64,000 bases of DNA. Origin: Caulobacteraceae bacterium. GTDB taxonomy: Bacteria; Pseudomonadota; Alphaproteobacteria; Caulobacterales; Caulobacteraceae. A program made the translations under genes and the position numbers. Every line of letters starts with the position of its first letter. Position 1 is the first letter of the stretch. Location of the stretch: contig CANJLH010000009.1 in NCBI GenBank assembly GCA_947475415.1, positions 62,001 to 126,000 on the forward strand, read 5' to 3'. The notes under the pieces were generated by a model. The model worked only from the letters and a program-made list of their open reading frames with translations. It was not told where the DNA came from and ran no database searches. Positions 61,315 through 64,000 of this stretch are shown here, piece after piece.

Positions 61315-61666
61315 CGCGGCGGGCTTCGGAGGCCTTGTTCATGAACTGAGCGGCCAGCAGCACACCCTTGAACGGTCGCAGCAGGCCCAGGCAGATCACG
61401 AGGGTAAGCGGCAGCCAGATGGCCAGCAACACCCAGACCGGCGGTCGAAAAGCGAACAGGGTGAACAGGGCGCCAAAGGCGGCGATGAAGCCGCCGATCA
61501 GGGTCACGAATACGGCTGGCCCATCGCCGGAATCGGCCTTGGCGAGACCGAACCCGCAGGCGTCGCAGACGGGCCTGACGGTGAGGAAACCCTGGAAGAG
61601 CGGTCCGCGCCCGCAATTGGGACAGCGTCCGATGAGGCCCGCGACCAGCGGGTAGCGGGCCCCCAA
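61307..61666 (-). CDS. DUF983 membrane protein
   Basis: 119 residues from a TTG start 6 bp after ctaE. Two zinc-ribbon-like Cys pairs (GRCPNCGRGPLFQGFL and PVCDACGFGLAKADSGDGPAVF) precede two membrane helices. The DUF983 family is commonly found in alphaproteobacterial cox operons between subunit III and SURF1, exactly the position here. The exact role is not established. Confidence 0.93.
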   Translation of the reverse strand: MGARYPLVAGLIGRCPNCGRGPLFQGFLTVRPVCDACGFGLAKADSGDGPAVFVTLIGGFIAAFGALFTLFAFRPPVWVLLAIWLPLTLVICLGLLRPFKGVLLAAQFMNKASEARRDE

Positions 61667-61672
61667 CGCGGC

Positions 61673-62545
61673 TTAGCCCTGCGCGCCGAAGATCACGTAG
61701 ATGAAGGCGAACAGGAACAGCCACACCACATCGACGAAGTGCCAATACCAGGCCGCCGCCTCAAATCCGAAATGCTGCTTGGGCGAGAAGCCTTTCCCCA
61801 TCAGGCGGAACAGGCACACGGTCAGGAAGATGGTCCCGATGAGGACGTGGAAGCCGTGGAAGCCCGTGGCCATGAAGAAGGACGAACCGTAGAGGCCGGA
61901 ATTATCCGCGCCCTCGCCGCCGAAGAAGAATTTGTGGTGCAGGATGTGGTTGTATTCATAGGCCTGGATCGAGGTGAACAGCATCCCAAGCAGGATGGTC
62001 AGGGTCAGCCCGATCTTGGCGCTCTTGCGGTCGCCCTGCTGAAGCGCGTGGTGCGCCCAGGTCACCGTGGTGCCGGAGAGCAGCAGGGTGAGGGTGTTGA
62101 CCAGCGGCAGCTCCCAGGCCGGGACGGCCTCGACGCCCTTCGGCGGCCAGGTGGCCCAGGCGGCGGCGACGTCCTCCATCGAGGAGAGCGTGCGATGGCC
62201 ATGGAACAGCGCCATCTCGAAGAAGATCCAGAACCACGCCACGAAGAACATCACCTCCGAGGCGATGAACAGGATCATGCCGTAGCGCAGGCCGATGCCC
62301 ACCACCGGGGTATGATCACCGGCGTTGGCTTCGTTGACCACGTCGCGCCACCACACCGCCATGGTGTAGAGCACCCCGGCCAGGCCCGCGTAAAACAGCC
62401 ACGCCGTGCCCTTTTCCAGACCGAACAGGCCCTTCATCCAGGCGACGCCGCCCATTGCCATGACCATGGCGGCGATCGAGCCGATCAGCGGATTGGGGCT
62501 CGGATTGACAAGGTGATAGTCGTGTTTGACGTCGCCTGCGGACAT
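61673..62545 (-). CDS. ctaE: Cytochrome c oxidase subunit III
   Basis: 290 residues from the ATG at 62545 (MSAGDVKHDYHLVNPSPNPLIGS). Seven helices and subunit III motifs: SEVMFFVAWFWIFFEMALFH, GTTVTWAHHALQQGDRK, FMATGFHGFHVLIGTIFL and AAWYWHFVDVVWLFLFAFIYV. It is an inner-membrane part of the aa3-type oxidase. Confidence 0.97.
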   Translation of the reverse strand: MSAGDVKHDYHLVNPSPNPLIGSIAAMVMAMGGVAWMKGLFGLEKGTAWLFYAGLAGVLYTMAVWWRDVVNEANAGDHTPVVGIGLRYGMILFIASEVMFFVAWFWIFFEMALFHGHRTLSSMEDVAAAWATWPPKGVEAVPAWELPLVNTLTLLLSGTTVTWAHHALQQGDRKSAKIGLTLTILLGMLFTSIQAYEYNHILHHKFFFGGEGADNSGLYGSSFFMATGFHGFHVLIGTIFLTVCLFRLMGKGFSPKQHFGFEAAAWYWHFVDVVWLFLFAFIYVIFGAQG

Positions 62546-62620
62546 TTCCGTGGATACCCCTTTCGTCTTGATCGACCGCCCTGTCCGCGCCGCGGCGCAG
62601 GGCATCTCCTTTAAGTGTCG

Positions 62621-63256
62621 CTATAGCCCCGCCGAAGGTGTTCCGCCAAGGGCCGAAACGGTCTTTGTGGACGTCGATTCAGCACGATCAGCGGTTCCGG
62701 CCGGATTCGCCGCCGGGAAGAAGGTGTAGGACAGGGTTATCTGGGTCTCGCCCTTGGTTTCGAAGTCGTCGGCATACTTGGGATCTACGAAGTAGAGCAC
62801 CGGAAATTCCACCGTCCTGCCCGCGCCGATGGTCTGGTCGGTGAAGCAAAAACATTGCAGCTTTCGGAAGTAGGCCCCGGCCTGTTCGGGCGAGACATTG
62901 AACGCGGCATGGCCCGTCACCGGCGTGGCGGCGTGATTGGTGACGCGGAAAAACGCCAGGCCGGTCTCGCCGATTCGGACGGTCTGCGACGTCTGCAAGG
63001 CGGTGAAGGTCCAGGGCAGGTCGCGGACATTGGCGTCGAAGCGGATGTCGAGTGTGCTGCCCAGCACCTGGTCAGGGGCGACTTCGGCCCGGCGCACGGC
63101 GCCATTGAAGCCGGTCAGCTGACAGAACATGCGGTAGAGCGGCACCGCGGCGTAGGCCGCCCCCACCATGACGGCGAACCCCGCGCCGCAGATCAGTCCT
63201 ACGACCAGATTGCGCCGTCGCGCGGCGGAAGGATCAGATCGACCGGTCAAGGACAT
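62621..63256 (-). CDS. ctaG: Cytochrome c oxidase assembly protein Cox11/CtaG
   Basis: 211 residues. One N-terminal membrane helix (LVVGLICGAGFAVMVGAAYAAVPLYRMFCQ), then a periplasmic copper-binding domain with the diagnostic KLQCFCFTDQTI motif. It delivers copper to the CuB site of subunit I. The gene start lies 23 bp inside the preceding small ORF. There is a 75-bp gap before ctaE. Confidence 0.96.
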   Translation of the reverse strand: MSLTGRSDPSAARRRNLVVGLICGAGFAVMVGAAYAAVPLYRMFCQLTGFNGAVRRAEVAPDQVLGSTLDIRFDANVRDLPWTFTALQTSQTVRIGETGLAFFRVTNHAATPVTGHAAFNVSPEQAGAYFRKLQCFCFTDQTIGAGRTVEFPVLYFVDPKYADDFETKGETQITLSYTFFPAANPAGTADRAESTSTKTVSALGGTPSAGL

Positions 63257-63386
63257 GAGCGCCCATCCTGATCAGGGTGACGACGAAGATTAGAATGACG
63301 AAGGCCACAAGACCCAGGGCCAGGACCAGATTGCGGCCACGGCGGGCGCGGGCGGAGGCCTCGTCCTCGATGATCGGGTCGGTCAT
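63234..63386 (-). CDS. 50-residue membrane protein between ctaB and ctaG (CoxF-like)
   Basis: A short frame from the ATG at 63386 to TGA at 63234-63236. It opens [19 protein letters not shown], has one helix ([21 protein letters not shown]) and ends LDRSI. The ATGA overlap with ctaB and 23-bp overlap with ctaG argue that it is translated. Alphaproteobacterial cox operons commonly carry a small single-helix protein here, sometimes called CoxF; the role is unclear. Confidence 0.82.
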   Translation of the reverse strand: MTDPIIEDEASARARRGRNLVLALGLVAFVILIFVVTLIRMGAHVLDRSI

Positions 63387-64000
63387 GCGAACACCCTCAG
63401 CGGCGCGAGACCCGCCACATGCTCCACCAACAGGGTGGCGAACAGGACGGCGAGGTAGAGGATCGAGAAGGCGAACAGATTGCGCGCCGCCGCCGCCTGG
63501 ACCTTGACGTCATAGAGTCCGTCCATCCGATCGTCGGGGGCGTCGCCGGCCCGGCTGCGGAACACCCGCCAGGCCAGGAGCACGAAGACCGCGCCGCCCA
63601 GTGCGGAGACGGCCAGGTAGGCGCCGCCGCCCAGGCCCGTGAAGGCCGGCGCCACGGCGAGCGGCGCGAGCAGCAGGCTGTAGACCAGGATTTGACGGCG
63701 GGTGGAGGCCGCCCCGGCCACGTTCGGCATCATCGGCACGCCGGCCTTGGCGTAGTCGTCGGAAGTGTAGAGCGACAGCGCCCAGAAATGCGGCGGCGTC
63801 CAGATGAAGATGATGGCGCAAAGAAGCCAGGCATTGAGCGGCGCCGCGCCGGCCGCAGCGGCCCAGCCGATCACCGGCGGCAGGGCGCCGGCGAGGCCGC
63901 CGATGACGATGTTCTGCGCGGTCGAGCGCTTCAGCCACATGGTGTAGACCACGGCGTAGAAGACAATGGTGAAGGCCAGCAGACTGGCGGCCAGCCAATT
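63383..64000 (-). CDS. ctaB: Protoheme IX farnesyltransferase (heme O synthase), C-terminal part
   Basis: The last ~205 residues of a UbiA-family enzyme, open to the window edge. Motifs: [56 protein letters not shown] and successive hydrophobic helices to [11 protein letters not shown]. It farnesylates heme b to heme O for the oxidase. The N-terminal prenyl-diphosphate motif lies outside the window. Confidence 0.96.
   Translation of the reverse strand, partial: NWLAASLLAFTIVFYAVVYTMWLKRSTAQNIVIGGLAGALPPVIGWAAAAGAAPLNAWLLCAIIFIWTPPHFWALSLYTSDDYAKAGVPMMPNVAGAASTRRQILVYSLLLAPLAVAPAFTGLGGGAYLAVSALGGAVFVLLAWRVFRSRAGDAPDDRMDGLYDVKVQAAAARNLFAFSILYLAVLFATLLVEHVAGLAPLRVFA

Overview
The window is high-GC DNA with the gene order and regulatory signals of an alphaproteobacterium of the Caulobacteraceae (Caulobacter or Phenylobacterium type). 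Pointers are the mutY-DUF721-dsbA-smc-atpIBEF'F block, the ctaB-ctaG-ctaE-DUF983-SURF1-thrC-M16-GNAT-GGDEF/EAL block, a GEDEF-type PdeA-like protein, TonB-dependent receptors, EcfG-type (GGAAC-N16/17-CGTT) stress promoters and Caulobacter-like housekeeping promoters. The genus is an inference. The sequence starts inside mutY and ends inside ctaB. No rRNA, tRNA, CRISPR array or complete insertion sequence was seen.

Layout. 1-8.3 kb: DNA repair/replication accessory genes, a periplasmic thiol oxidoreductase, Smc and the F0 half of ATP synthase. 8.4-13.1 kb: glycine cleavage operon gcvT-gcvH-gcvPA-gcvPB (minus strand) behind a tandem glycine riboswitch. 13.2-14.9 kb: a repeat-rich patch with a GIY-YIG endonuclease gene bracketed by inverted palindromic repeats, a terminase-small-subunit-like gene, a 3' remnant of a second GIY-YIG gene with its repeat, and another inverted repeat pair. 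14.9-16.2 kb: a divergent stress pair (PNPOx-like protein and fasciclin protein) across a very AT-rich spacer with EcfG-like promoters. 16.2-19.8 kb: argS, a secreted hypothetical protein and ispH.

19.8-29.6 kb is the most interesting region and separates ispH from thrB-rnhA, which are often neighbours in related bacteria. It encodes an ECF sigma factor, a zinc-finger anti-sigma factor, a subtilisin-like protease, a TorF-like porin, an RTX calcium-binding protein, and a divergent operon of outer-membrane protein, FMN-binding protein, ApbE flavinyl transferase, four-helix b-type cytochrome and a CHRD/beta-barrel protein. The same bipartite promoter motif (TGAACC, 18 nt, ACYYA) precedes the sigma gene, the RTX gene and the flavin operon. 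It recurs at 34.76 kb before a second RTX paralogue, which heads a tightly coupled operon with an outer-membrane protein, a His/Met-rich HMA-domain protein and a MerT-like membrane protein. I read this as one ECF regulon linking extracellular calcium-binding proteins, extracytoplasmic flavin/heme electron transfer and metal handling.

30.2-34.7 kb: thrB-rnhA, a MarR regulator, NfeD/SPFH membrane-quality genes (with a probable frameshift) and small exported proteins. 37.4-42 kb: a TonB-dependent receptor and an epoxide-hydrolase-like enzyme lying between a degraded vapC and an intact vapBC. 42-54 kb: metabolic and exported enzymes (HAD phosphatase, FAD oxidase, Sua5, cytochrome b561-YceI, acyl-CoA dehydrogenase, tannase family, DUF1214, cyclase, NADAR) plus a 26-residue membrane peptide gene behind an EcfG-type promoter. 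54-64 kb: peroxiredoxin, YqgE, a PdeA-like c-di-GMP phosphodiesterase, GNAT, M16 protease, threonine synthase and cytochrome oxidase assembly genes.
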